A stretch of DNA of 33,543 nt from Chloroflexota bacterium (GCA_002722455.1 PBMB01000016.1:1-33543), one strand, 5' to 3'; shown: positions 8,569-17,133, counted from the stretch's first letter. Numbers and translations are program-made. The notes: generated by a model from the letters alone, not told the origin.

Positions 8569-8596
8569 ATTATATCTGAGAATAAGTTTGTTGCAA
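8569..8596 (-). promoter_or_regulatory. Sigma-70-type promoter for def-cca-secD-secF
   Basis: On the minus strand TTGCAA (8596-8591) is followed after 16 bases by a perfect TATAAT (8574-8569). Transcription would begin about 30 bases before the def TTG start. It sits in the 115-base gap after mutL, so the four downstream genes can be transcribed without mutL. Confidence 0.6.
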
Positions 8597-8645
8597 AGGA
8601 TATAAAGGACATTTTTTAATAGTATGAATTCGGATCTTTTCTATA

Positions 8646-10400
8646 CTATCTTCGAGCGAATTCTTTTTCAAGTTGAAGGGTAGTTAATTGAAAAATTGTT
8701 GGTCTTCCATGTGGGCAAGAATGAAAATTGTTACACACAGATAGGTCATGGATTAATTTTGTTATTTGAGTCATTTCGATTTTATCTCCAGCTTTAATAG
8801 CGCTATGGCATGCTAGTGAGCTTGCAAATTGATTTGTAATAGGGGAATTTTCTCTAGATTTTTCTATAGATTCAATTATTTTTAAAAATCCTGATTTAGG
8901 ATTATGTTTAGACATTGTAGATGGAATAGCTTGTAGTAAGTAACTTGATGATCCGAAATGAGAAATTTCAAATCCGATTTTTTGTATAGTCTCCATGTTT
9001 TTTTCTATTATGTCTATATAGGTAGAAGATGGAGAAACAATTAATGGTTCAATTAGAGGTTGTTTTGATATGTTTGTTTGATTTATTTTGTTAAGTATAT
9101 CTTCGAATAATATTCTTTCATGTGCTGCGTGTTGATCAATTATATACATTGCATCAGGTCCTTCTGCGATGATATAAGTTTTTTTAATTTGTCCAATAGG
9201 ATGTAAGAAATCAAATATTTCTTTTTGAGGTTTCTTGTCCTGAAAGTCGATAGTTAGTTGGCTATTTTGAGCTATATTTTGAAGAGGGAGTGTATTTTGA
9301 TTGTCTATTTGACTAATATCAGATAGATTTTGTTGTTTAGGTGAATTTATACTTAATGATTTTCCACTTAAATCTGGTATTGGCATTTGTTCAGTTAGGG
9401 TAGTTCTAATAGTTTTTTGGATGGTTGAAAAAATTTTTCCTTCATCAAGAAACTTAACAATTGATTTTGTAGGATGTACATTCACATCTACTTGGTCTGG
9501 AGATATAGATATATTAATTATGGCAACAGGAAATCTTTTGTGGGGTAAAAAATCTGTATATGTTTCTCGTATAGCATAAGTTAACATACGATTTTCTACT
9601 GATCTATTGTTAACAAAAGTCTGGATTAATTTGCTTGATCCTTTGTGTAAGGGAGGTAGGCCCAAAATACCTTCAATTTTAATTTCTTCATTTGAATATA
9701 TAGATCCTGAATTAATAGATATTGTTTTGCCTTGTAACTCTTTCCCATATACTTCATACATTGTCTCAAGTAAATTGCCTGATCCAGAAGTTGATAATAT
9801 TGTTTTATTATCTGCAATTAATTTTAATCTAATATTTGGGAATGCTATTGCATATTGAGTACATATACTATGGATTTTAGCTGCTTCAGATCGAGGAGAT
9901 CTCAAGAATTTTTTTCTAGCTGGAAAATTTTCAAAAATCTGTGAAACTTTAATTGAAGTTCCGGGAGAAGTTCCATAGGGAGTAATTTGTAATGGCTCCA
10001 TTGGGATTGATATTATTTGATGACCAAAGTCTTCATTTTGAGTTTGAGAGGACATACTTATATTGGCAATAGCTGCAATACTTGGCAAAGCTTCACCACG
10101 AAATCCAAGTGTTGTAATAGAATTTAAATCATTTAAATTGCGAACTTTACTGGTAGCAAATCTTTGGAAAGCTAAACTTATTTGGTCTTTAGGTATACCA
10201 TTTCCATTGTCGTTAATATAAATCGATGTGATTCCTCCAGCTATAATTTCGAGTGAGATAGAAGTTGAACTTGCATCAATAGAATTTTCTAATAGTTCTT
10301 TAACTATTGAAGATGGTCGTTCGATCACTTCACCAGCAGCAATTTTTGAGGATACTTCTTCAGGTAGTAATAGTATTGGATTTATATTATTTTTGTCCAT
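8646..10400 (-). CDS. mutL: DNA mismatch repair protein MutL
   Basis: The MutS partner that couples mismatch recognition to strand nicking. The 584-residue protein has the GHKL ATPase N domain with motif 'ELLENSIDA' (Glu38, Asp42), 'DNGNGI' and 'GFRGEALPSIA'. A linker of about 100 Gln/Asn/Ser-rich residues leads to the C-terminal dimerisation/endonuclease domain. That domain has the metal-binding motif 'DQHAAHERILFE', which fits DQHA(X)2E(X)4E, and 'CPHGRP' at about 562-567. This is therefore the endonuclease-competent MutL of bacteria that lack MutH. The ATG at 10400 lies close to the divergent Ldh2-type gene. MutS is not in this window. Confidence 0.96.
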   Translation of the reverse strand: MDKNNINPILLLPEEVSSKIAAGEVIERPSSIVKELLENSIDASSTSISLEIIAGGITSIYINDNGNGIPKDQISLAFQRFATSKVRNLNDLNSITTLGFRGEALPSIAAIANISMSSQTQNEDFGHQIISIPMEPLQITPYGTSPGTSIKVSQIFENFPARKKFLRSPRSEAAKIHSICTQYAIAFPNIRLKLIADNKTILSTSGSGNLLETMYEVYGKELQGKTISINSGSIYSNEEIKIEGILGLPPLHKGSSKLIQTFVNNRSVENRMLTYAIRETYTDFLPHKRFPVAIINISISPDQVDVNVHPTKSIVKFLDEGKIFSTIQKTIRTTLTEQMPIPDLSGKSLSINSPKQQNLSDISQIDNQNTLPLQNIAQNSQLTIDFQDKKPQKEIFDFLHPIGQIKKTYIIAEGPDAMYIIDQHAAHERILFEDILNKINQTNISKQPLIEPLIVSPSSTYIDIIEKNMETIQKIGFEISHFGSSSYLLQAIPSTMSKHNPKSGFLKIIESIEKSRENSPITNQFASSLACHSAIKAGDKIEMTQITKLIHDLSVCNNFHSCPHGRPTIFQLTTLQLEKEFARR

Positions 10401-10458
10401 TTAATGCCATAATATATCATATTAATTTAGAATGTATCCAATTTATGAGGTAAAAAAG

Positions 10459-11505
10459 ATGATTAGAAAAGATCCTGAATTATTAAAAAATTTAGTTGAA
10501 CAAATTTTAATGAAAGTTGGTTCTAATTTTGATAATGCCCACCGTGTTGCAGAGGCATTAGTATTATCAAATTTGGTAGGGATTGATACGCATGGAATTT
10601 GGCATATGAGAATGTATGTGGAAGAAATCAGGGACGGCGAAATAATTCCGAATGCTAAGCCGGAGATACTTTTAGATACACCTACCTCATCTTTAATTTC
10701 TGGGAATTGGGGGTTTGGGTTTGTTTCAGCTAAGCTTGCTATGGATTTAGCAATCAAAAAAGCACGAGATCAAAATATTGCTGTTGCTGCAATTGTACAA
10801 ACTGGACATATTGGTCGATTAGGAGAATATGTTGAAATGGCAGCTAGAGAGGGAATGATATCTTTTGTTTTTGCAGGTGGTTATTCTGAGAAACAACAGA
10901 GTACTGTTCCTTATGGAGGAGCAGAAAAAATACTTCATACAAATCCTTTAGCTATTGGTATTCCAGTAGGTGATAATACTCCAATAGTAGTTGATTTTGC
11001 TACGACAACTTTATCTGGATCTAAAGTAAAGTTAGCTGCTTTACAAGGTAAGCAAGTAGCTAGTGGTGCAATAGTAGATGCAGACGGTAATCCTACTATA
11101 GACCCGAATGATTTTATTAATGGTGGTGCACATTTACCATTTGGTCAACATAAAGGATTTGGAATTATGTTAGCGATTGAATATTTAGGAAGAATATTTG
11201 CTGGTTCAGATTCTTACGCTGAAGGTAATAAAGGAGGACTTTATAGTGGTTATCAGGGAATATCTTTTGTAGTTATGAAAGCAGACTGTTTTTCTGCTAT
11301 GTCAGATTTTCTAGAACGTGGAAAAGAAATGCAAAATAGAGTTAACAAAGTTAAACCAGCTAAAGAATTTGATCAAGTTTACACTCCAGGAGACATTGAA
11401 AGAAAGATTAGATTAGATAGAGAAAAGAGTGGGATCCCATTGTCTTCTGCTGAATGGGAAGATTTGAAAAGTCTTGCTACAGAAGTAGGTGTAAGCGTTA
11501 ACTAG
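10459..11505 (+). CDS. Ldh2/malate-lactate-ureidoglycolate dehydrogenase family oxidoreductase
   Basis: A NAD(P)-dependent 2-hydroxyacid dehydrogenase of the Ldh2 fold, which is unrelated to the Rossmann lactate dehydrogenases. Family marks are 'VLSNLVGIDTHG' with the active-site His, 'GHIGRLGEYVEMAA', 'TNPLAIGIP' and 'LPFGQHKGFGIML'. The start is placed at ATG 10459, because GAGG lies 8 bases upstream and the protein then begins at the usual family position; an upstream ATG at 10432 would add nine residues. The length of 348 residues is normal. Substrates in the family include malate, lactate, sulfolactate, ureidoglycolate and delta-pyrroline carboxylates, and sequence alone does not decide. 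It overlaps the end of convergent pyrD by 8 bases. Confidence 0.88.
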   Translation: MIRKDPELLKNLVEQILMKVGSNFDNAHRVAEALVLSNLVGIDTHGIWHMRMYVEEIRDGEIIPNAKPEILLDTPTSSLISGNWGFGFVSAKLAMDLAIKKARDQNIAVAAIVQTGHIGRLGEYVEMAAREGMISFVFAGGYSEKQQSTVPYGGAEKILHTNPLAIGIPVGDNTPIVVDFATTTLSGSKVKLAALQGKQVASGAIVDADGNPTIDPNDFINGGAHLPFGQHKGFGIMLAIEYLGRIFAGSDSYAEGNKGGLYSGYQGISFVVMKADCFSAMSDFLERGKEMQNRVNKVKPAKEFDQVYTPGDIERKIRLDREKSGIPLSSAEWEDLKSLATEVGVSVN

Positions 11506-12538
11506 AATTTTTTTTGAGTTTTAATAATTCTGAGTTTATGAGTGACGCTATAGTTGGTCCACGATAAATAAATGAACTATATATTTGAATTGTTTCAGCA
11601 CCTGCTTCAATAGCAGACCATGCATCTTCTCCTGAAAAAATGCCACCGCATGCATGGATTTTTATTTTCCCTTTAAATTCCTTATCTATTTCTTGAATTA
11701 TTTTGATCATATTATTAAATAGAGGTTTTCCACTCATACCTCCATTTCCTGTTGATAAGCGACTATCTATAATAGGCATTGAGTTAGCTATAGTTATTCC
11801 ATCAATGTTGTTTTCTGTAATTATAGATACCATTTCTAATAGCTCAGGAATTTTCAATGTATTGTTTTTAGTTGAATCTATTAGGTGAGGCATTTTTATA
11901 ACTAATGGTTTAGTACGCATATCATTTATTCTTGTTAAAAGTTTAGACAATGTAGATTTTTCATGAAAAATCTTTAAACCCTCAGTATTAGGAGAACTTA
12001 TATTAATTTCGATACCATTAACAAGGGGTTCGATTTTTTTATGACAATAAACTATATCGTCTATATTTATTCCGGAGATACTTGCAATTATGGGAGTTTG
12101 TATATTATCTTTATTAAGTTTTTGTTGTATAGAATCTAGTTTTTTAATTGCTGCTTCAACTCCATTGTTCGGAAATCCAAGAGCATTAACAATTGCTTTT
12201 TGTTGAGTATCACGCATTATACGAGGAGCAGAATTACCTTTAAGAGGAGAGGCCGTGATGGTTCCAACAGTTAAGTATCCAAATCCCAGGGATAAAATTC
12301 CTGGAATGAACATACAGTCTTTATCTAATCCCGCTGCAGTGCCTACAGGATTGTTTATTTTTATACCACAGTATTCTGTTGTAAGTAGTATATTGTTGTT
12401 GATAGGTGCGAAGATTTTTTTTACGGGAATTTTAAAACGTAATGGGAAAGTACCAATTTTTTGAGCAGTTTCTGGAGGTAAAGAAAAAAGGATAGGACGA
12501 ATAATCAAGTTATAGAGTTGAGTAAGAATAGATAGCAT
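11498..12538 (-). CDS. pyrD: Dihydroorotate dehydrogenase, class 2 (quinone-linked)
   Basis: Oxidises dihydroorotate to orotate in pyrimidine synthesis, passing electrons to quinone at the membrane. The 346-residue product has the N-terminal helical extension typical of class 2 (about residues 1-40), then the FMN barrel with 'NPVGTAAGLDKD', 'NALGFPNNG', 'NISSPNTEGL' with the catalytic Ser typical of class 2, 'NGGMSGKPLF' and 'HACGGIFSGEDA'. Length is normal. An extended -10 promoter lies about 46 bases before the ATG. No clear ribosome-binding site precedes the ATG, so it may be a near-leaderless or weakly initiated message. It is isolated from other pyr genes. Confidence 0.95.
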   Translation of the reverse strand: MLSILTQLYNLIIRPILFSLPPETAQKIGTFPLRFKIPVKKIFAPINNNILLTTEYCGIKINNPVGTAAGLDKDCMFIPGILSLGFGYLTVGTITASPLKGNSAPRIMRDTQQKAIVNALGFPNNGVEAAIKKLDSIQQKLNKDNIQTPIIASISGINIDDIVYCHKKIEPLVNGIEINISSPNTEGLKIFHEKSTLSKLLTRINDMRTKPLVIKMPHLIDSTKNNTLKIPELLEMVSIITENNIDGITIANSMPIIDSRLSTGNGGMSGKPLFNNMIKIIQEIDKEFKGKIKIHACGGIFSGEDAWSAIEAGAETIQIYSSFIYRGPTIASLINSELLKLKKNSS

Positions 12539-12583
12539 TTTCAGGAGTTAGATTTTTTAATAATAAAGATTGTAATATATAGA

Positions 12584-12592
12584 ATTATATCA
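12584..12592 (-). promoter_or_regulatory. Extended -10 promoter for pyrD
   Basis: The minus strand reads TG-A-TATAAT, a perfect extended -10, about 46 bases from the pyrD ATG. There is no good -35 box, which extended -10 promoters can do without. Confidence 0.45.
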
Positions 12593-12613
12593 GTTTAATT
12601 ATTAATTTAAGCT

Positions 12614-12642
12614 TTCATATATTAGTAATAGTCAAGTATACT
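12614..12642 (+). promoter_or_regulatory. Promoter for the unknown gene at 12695
   Basis: TTCATA (12614-12619) is followed after 17 bases by TATACT (12637-12642). The site lies in the 156-base gap between divergent pyrD and the unknown gene, about 50 bases before the latter's ATG. The match to consensus is moderate. Confidence 0.42.
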
Positions 12643-12694
12643 CTATTAATCTGGTTTGGAATTTATATTTTGTACTTTAGGGTTAATTTAAAAA

Positions 12695-13453
12695 ATGGAA
12701 TTAAGTTTTGATTTAGGAAATAGTAAAACGCCTTTGGGGCATTGTTTATTGTATTTTAAAAATCCAGATGAACAGATTTTATGTACTTATATTGTAATTT
12801 TACCCATTAGTTTTGAAGTAAGTAAATATGTACCACCATTTTTGATGAATCAAGTAGATGATATAGGCAATAAAGATTTTTCTGCTTTTGCTTTTCCTCC
12901 TGTTCCCGAATTGGTAGATGGATATAGTTATGTTGAGATGCTTGCTAAGACAAGAAATGATGATTTAATTTATGGTGGTATTTTAGATATTAAAGATCCG
13001 TCTCGTGCAATGTCTATTGTAAATGAATCAGTTCAAAAATATGCAGAATTTTATTCTCAATCAATTGAAAATAACAAGAGTGAAAATACGACTTCTGTTG
13101 ATCTAGAAGCATCTGAAGATATGCAGGGAGTACTATATGGTTTACTTAATGAATCTGACAAAATAAAAGAATTAACTAATTTGGTTGTTAAACTTAAGTT
13201 TGCTTTAGATATCGATGATATTTCGCTAATTAAAGAAACAGAAGATGATATCATTTCTTTAGCTAATCATTTACCCGAAGTTCATAATATTGAAAGATTA
13301 ATTGATGTAATTAAGTCGTCAGACCTTGAGGCAAATGAATTAGCTAATTTGTATTTAAAAAGATCAAATCATTTAGTGAATGAAGAATACAAAGACCTTT
13401 CTAAGGTAGAAGAAATGATTCATCAGTTAGAAATCCAACGAGATTCTTCTTAA
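12695..13453 (+). CDS. Unrecognised acidic protein, 252 residues
   Basis: I do not recognise this protein. The first ~110 residues look like a compact mixed fold rich in aromatics and prolines ('PLGHCLLYF', 'YIVILPISFEV', 'KYVPPFL', 'AFAFPPVPELVDGYSYVEML'). Residues about 110-250 are mostly charged and acidic and look helical. No signal peptide or clear membrane helix is seen, so it is probably cytoplasmic. Codon use and base composition match the neighbours, so it looks native. The ATG at 12695 has AGGG about 12 bases upstream, a weak site. It is divergent from pyrD and lies about 200 bases before the molybdenum hydroxylase gene, with a promoter in between. The long intact frame and flanking promoter make it a real gene; function unknown. 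Confidence 0.8.
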   Translation: MELSFDLGNSKTPLGHCLLYFKNPDEQILCTYIVILPISFEVSKYVPPFLMNQVDDIGNKDFSAFAFPPVPELVDGYSYVEMLAKTRNDDLIYGGILDIKDPSRAMSIVNESVQKYAEFYSQSIENNKSENTTSVDLEASEDMQGVLYGLLNESDKIKELTNLVVKLKFALDIDDISLIKETEDDIISLANHLPEVHNIERLIDVIKSSDLEANELANLYLKRSNHLVNEEYKDLSKVEEMIHQLEIQRDSS

Positions 13454-13459
13454 ATTTCA

Positions 13460-13489
13460 TTGACTATTCATTTTACAATTTAATATATT
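13460..13489 (+). promoter_or_regulatory. Promoter upstream of the molybdenum hydroxylase gene
   Basis: TTGACT (13460-13465) is followed after 18 bases by TATATT (13484-13489). It lies just after the unknown gene's stop and would transcribe the possible 26-codon frame at 13541 and the gene at 13658, leaving a leader of about 160 bases. Confidence 0.48.
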
Positions 13490-13540
13490 TATATGAAGGT
13501 CATATATTTTATTTTGTATTAAGGATTTACTAAAAACTTG

Positions 13541-13621
13541 ATGAATCCTCGTATTGTAGTATGGATATTAATAGTACCTGTAGTAGTTTTTATTTTAATC
13601 GAGGCGATCTTATTATCGTAA
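13541..13621 (+). CDS. Possible 26-residue hydrophobic peptide
   Basis: ATG to TAA encodes 26 residues: a short polar start with one Arg (residue 4), then an almost uninterrupted Val/Ile/Leu run with one Pro and one Glu, the make-up of a single membrane-spanning peptide. It lies between a plausible promoter and the molybdenum hydroxylase gene. The nearest AAGGA is about 15 bases before the ATG, which is too far; an in-frame TTG directly before the ATG would shorten the distance to 12. A hydrophobic frame of this size can arise by chance in AT-rich DNA. Confidence 0.28.
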   Translation: MNPRIVVWILIVPVVVFILIEAILLS

Positions 13622-13657
13622 ATATTATGTTTATTTTTTATAGAAATAGAGGGAAAG

Positions 13658-15970
13658 ATGGCGAGTAATAGTAGTTTTTCAACAATTGGGAAACGTCCTG
13701 TAAGGCATGATGGAGTTGAAAAAGTTACAGGACGAGCGGTTTATGGTGCTGATCTAAATTTACCAGATATGCTTTATGCCAAAGTACTCCGAAGCCCTTA
13801 TGCTCATGCTCGAATAAAAAATATTGATTTTTCTGCTTTGAAAAATCATCCTGATTGTATTGCAATTGTCACATCTGATGATATACCTATTGTTCAAAGA
13901 TTCAAAGAATCAGTCATAGAAAAGAATCAAAAACCTGAGGCAAGGCAGTCTTTTTCAAAGTTTACCGAATTTGATAATGTCCACTTAATTCACAATATTT
14001 TAGCAATTGATAAAGTAATGTATAAGGGACATCCTATTGCGGCAGTAGCTGCGAGAAACCAACATAAAGCTGAAGAATTGTTGAATTTGATTAAGGTTGA
14101 ATATGAAGTGTTAAATTCTGTAACTAGTATAGAAGCAGCAATTAGAAATAATGCGACTAAGTTAACTGAAATTGAGTTAGAAAGAAATATTATTGATAAA
14201 AGTATTTCACCAGAGACAATAGAGGACTGGGCCAATGTGGGAGGAGATATTTATAATGAATTAGGTGATTTACAACAAGGAATTTCTGAATCTGATTATA
14301 TTATAGAAAAAGATTTTATGACTGAGACCGTTCATCAAGGTTATATAGAACCACAAAATGGTACGGCTGAATGGTCTGCTGATGGTAATTTGAAGGTTTG
14401 GTGTAGTAGCCAAGGTCATTTTGGTATACGTGATCAATTAGCTAAGGCTTTAGGAATTCCTGAATCGAAAATTACAGTAATCCCTCTTGAAATAGGAGGT
14501 GGATTTGGAGGTAAGCTTAAAGTCTATTTAGAAGTAATAGCAGCGTTATTAGCTAAAAAAAGTGGAATGCCTGTTAAGATGAGTATGACTAGATCTGAAG
14601 TTTTTGAAGCGACGGGACCTGCACCTGGATCATTTACAAAAATTAAAATGGGAGCAAAAGCTGATGGTCAAATTACATTTGCTCAGGCATTTTTTATTCT
14701 TGAAAGTGGAGCTTATTTTGGTGCTTCTGTAGGTGGTGCTGCTAATTGTATTTTTGTTCCATATGATATACCCAATGTATCTGTTGAAGGATATGAGACT
14801 TTAGTTAATAAACCTCCAAGTTCGGCATATCGAGCTCCAGGATCTCCTGTAGTTACATTTGCAGTCGAATCGGTTATAGATGAGTTATCTGAATTAATTG
14901 GAATGGAACCCTTAGATTTTAGGATAAAAAATGTAGCTAAGGAAGGTAGTAGAAGATCTACGGGTTTAGTTAATCCTAAAATAGGCGCATTTGAGACGAT
15001 GGAAGCTGTAAAATCTCATCCTCACTATAAATCTGTCCTTAATACTAAAAATTCTGGACGTGGAATGGCTTTTGGTTTTTGGACTAATGGAGGAGGTCCA
15101 GCATCAGTTGTGGCAAATGTATTACCTGATGGGACAGTTAGTTTAATTGAAGGCTCGGTTGATATTGGAGGTACCCGTACAAGTGTATCTCAGCAATTTG
15201 CCGAAATTTTAAGTATTCCAATTGAATCAGTTAAGCCTCGTATAGCTGACACTGATGGAGTTGGATATACTTCTAATACTGGAGGAAGTGGAGTTACATA
15301 TAAAACCGGTATAGCTGCAATTGAGGCGGCTAATGATGTTAAAAAACAAATGTTGGAACGTGCTTCTGTAATGTGGGAAACAACGTTAGATAAAGTTAGC
15401 TATGAAAAAGGGTGGATTCATTTGATTGGATCAAATGACAAAATTTCTTTCTCTGAACTAGCTGAGAAGTTAAATAGTTTAGGAGGACCTGTGGTAGGAA
15501 GTGCCAATTTAAATCCTTCAGTGCCTGGAGGTTCTTTTGCAGCAAGTTTGGTCGATGTAGAAATTGATCCTGATACTGGGAAAGTGTCGATCCTTCGTTT
15601 CACATCGTTTCAAGATGCAGGTAAGGCTATTCATCCTAGTTATGTTGAAGGTCAGATGCAAGGTGGTTCTGTGCAAGGAATTGGATGGGCATTAAATGAG
15701 TATTATCATATGGATAATGAAGGAATTATGAAGAATAATACTTTATTAGATTATAGAATGCCAATTAGTTTAGATTTGCCCATGATAGATACAGAGATAA
15801 TTGAAGTACCTAATCCTGGCCATTTGTTTGGAGTTCGTGGTGTTGGAGAGGCAAGTATAGTCCCTCCAATGGCAGCAATTGCTAATGGGATTAAAAAAGC
15901 TGTTGGAAAGAGATTGACTAATTTACCAATGGACTCTAAATCTATCTTGAATGCTTTAAGAAATCATTAA
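13658..15970 (+). CDS. Xanthine dehydrogenase-family molybdopterin-binding large subunit
   Basis: A molybdenum hydroxylase catalytic subunit of 770 residues, the usual length for a stand-alone large subunit. The N-terminal aldehyde oxidase/xanthine dehydrogenase domain starts 'VRHDGVEKVTGRAVYGADL'. The molybdopterin domain has 'IGGGFGGKL', the active-site loop 'SAYRAPGSP' (about 388-395), and 'GVGEAS' (about 727) with the catalytic Glu. The loop is not the AYRCSFR of form I CO dehydrogenase, so CO oxidation is unlikely; hydroxylation of a heterocycle or aldehyde is more plausible. The iron-sulfur and FAD subunits normally encoded alongside are absent on both sides, so electron transfer must use partners elsewhere. 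The ATG at 13658 has GAGGG 4 bases upstream. Confidence 0.9.
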   Translation: MASNSSFSTIGKRPVRHDGVEKVTGRAVYGADLNLPDMLYAKVLRSPYAHARIKNIDFSALKNHPDCIAIVTSDDIPIVQRFKESVIEKNQKPEARQSFSKFTEFDNVHLIHNILAIDKVMYKGHPIAAVAARNQHKAEELLNLIKVEYEVLNSVTSIEAAIRNNATKLTEIELERNIIDKSISPETIEDWANVGGDIYNELGDLQQGISESDYIIEKDFMTETVHQGYIEPQNGTAEWSADGNLKVWCSSQGHFGIRDQLAKALGIPESKITVIPLEIGGGFGGKLKVYLEVIAALLAKKSGMPVKMSMTRSEVFEATGPAPGSFTKIKMGAKADGQITFAQAFFILESGAYFGASVGGAANCIFVPYDIPNVSVEGYETLVNKPPSSAYRAPGSPVVTFAVESVIDELSELIGMEPLDFRIKNVAKEGSRRSTGLVNPKIGAFETMEAVKSHPHYKSVLNTKNSGRGMAFGFWTNGGGPASVVANVLPDGTVSLIEGSVDIGGTRTSVSQQFAEILSIPIESVKPRIADTDGVGYTSNTGGSGVTYKTGIAAIEAANDVKKQMLERASVMWETTLDKVSYEKGWIHLIGSNDKISFSELAEKLNSLGGPVVGSANLNPSVPGGSFAASLVDVEIDPDTGKVSILRFTSFQDAGKAIHPSYVEGQMQGGSVQGIGWALNEYYHMDNEGIMKNNTLLDYRMPISLDLPMIDTEIIEVPNPGHLFGVRGVGEASIVPPMAAIANGIKKAVGKRLTNLPMDSKSILNALRNH

Positions 15971-16056
15971 TCGTTTTTGTGTAGATTTGATTAGGAATTG
16001 TAGTAGTTTGCTGATCAAATTAAATAATAATCATAATAGTGATGTATGTATTCTAG

Positions 16057-16085
16057 TTGACAAGCTAAAATACGCTTAATAGACT
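16057..16085 (+). promoter_or_regulatory. Promoter for the ABC/GldG-like operon
   Basis: A perfect -35 TTGACA (16057-16062) is followed after 17 bases by TAGACT (16080-16085). The site is in the 205-base gap after the molybdenum hydroxylase gene, and about 90 bases of leader would precede the first operon gene. Confidence 0.5.
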
Positions 16086-16094
16086 AATATTCGT

Positions 16095-16130
16095 GGGTTA
16101 TTATATTTTTTTATAACCTATTTTTGTTTT
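16095..16130 (+). terminator. Weak hairpin with T tract in the leader of the ABC operon
   Basis: GGTTAT (16096-16101) and ATAACC (16113-16118) form a 6-base stem (7 with an outer G-T pair) around an 11-base T-rich loop. They are followed by TA and TTTTTGTTTT. This has the form of an intrinsic terminator with low stem GC. It could end transcription of the molybdenum hydroxylase gene, or act in the ABC operon's own leader, because a promoter lies upstream of it. Confidence 0.35.
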
Positions 16131-16175
16131 AATATACATTTAGATATTAAAGAAAAAAAAGTGAGATTAGATTAG

Positions 16176-17129
16176 TTGGAAAATACTGCTATTCACGTAC
16201 AAGGTATTACTAAAAGATTTGGTAACAATGTTGCAGTCAATAATGTGTCTTTTGATATAAAAAAAGGTGAAGTAGTAGGGTTTTTGGGGCCAAATGGTTC
16301 TGGAAAAACCACTACAATGAGAATGTTAACTTGTTTTTACACTCCCGATAAAGGAAATATATTGATTCATGGTATTGATAATCAACAAGATGATATTAAT
16401 ACACGAAAGATGATAGGGTATTTACCTGAAAATAATCCTATTTATGCAGATATGTTAGTTACAGAATATTTGAATTTTGTTGCAGATTTAAGGCAGTTAA
16501 AAGATGATTTACGTAAAGATGCTATTGATGAAGCCGTTGATTTAGTTGGAATTGGAGAAGTTTTTTATAGGCCTTTAGGTCAATGTTCTAAGGGCTTTAA
16601 GCAAAGAGTTGGTTTAGCTCAGGCAATCTTACATCGTCCACAAATATTAATAATGGACGAGCCTACTGAAGGGTTAGATCCTAATCAAAGAGTTCCAATT
16701 AGAGAATTAATTAGGCGAATTGGTCAGGAAAGAACAGTGCTTTTGAGTACACATGTTTTACAAGAAGTAGAGGAAACTTGTGATAGGGTACTGATCATAA
16801 GTAAGGGCCGTATTGTAGCTCAAGGTACAGTTGATGACATTCAATCTGATTCTAGTAATTCTCGTATGGTATATGTAGAACTTGAAGGGCAATCTGTTGA
16901 GGATTCTTTAAAGAAAATTAAAGGAGTTAAATCCGTTCGTAATGATGGAACAAAGAATAATCGTAAAAGATTTACTGTAACTATGAAACGTAAAGAAGAT
17001 TGCAGAGCAGAAGTTTTTCGATTAGCTAAGAGACTAGATTGGACTTTATGGGAACTGCATGAAGTAAAACCTAGTTTACAGAGTATCTTCCAAGGTTTGA
17101 CATCTTCAGAGACAGAATTGGAGCAATAA
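16176..17129 (+). CDS. ABC transporter ATPase, GldA/CcmA type
   Basis: The 317-residue ATP-binding subunit of an ABC-2 exporter. It has Walker A 'GPNGSGKT' (38-45), a Q-loop region around 'GYLPENNPIY', the degenerate signature 'CSKGFKQR' typical of GldA-like ATPases, Walker B 'ILIMDEPTEGLDP' and switch His in 'LLSTHVLQEVE'. A C-terminal regulatory domain of about 90 residues follows. The TTG at 16176 is the only possible early start, because an in-frame TAG immediately precedes it. It lies 4 bases before the permease gene and is plainly in one operon with the next two. The set matches the gliding-type (Gld) ABC systems found far beyond gliding bacteria; the cargo is unknown. Confidence 0.93.
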   Translation: MENTAIHVQGITKRFGNNVAVNNVSFDIKKGEVVGFLGPNGSGKTTTMRMLTCFYTPDKGNILIHGIDNQQDDINTRKMIGYLPENNPIYADMLVTEYLNFVADLRQLKDDLRKDAIDEAVDLVGIGEVFYRPLGQCSKGFKQRVGLAQAILHRPQILIMDEPTEGLDPNQRVPIRELIRRIGQERTVLLSTHVLQEVEETCDRVLIISKGRIVAQGTVDDIQSDSSNSRMVYVELEGQSVEDSLKKIKGVKSVRNDGTKNNRKRFTVTMKRKEDCRAEVFRLAKRLDWTLWELHEVKPSLQSIFQGLTSSETELEQ

Positions 17130-17133
17130 TCGT

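Noticed and set aside
8619..8649. Seven-base inverted repeat around the mutL stop as a terminator
   Set aside because: The loop is 17 bases and the stem is AT-rich, and in the mutL transcript it is followed by A residues rather than a T tract.
9626..9817. Short open frames inside mutL in other frames or on the opposite strand
   Set aside because: They overlap clearly conserved MutL coding sequence and show no domain or ribosome site.
13658..15970. Aerobic CO dehydrogenase large subunit
   Set aside because: The active-site loop is AYRAPGSP rather than AYRCSFR, and the medium and small subunit genes are missing.
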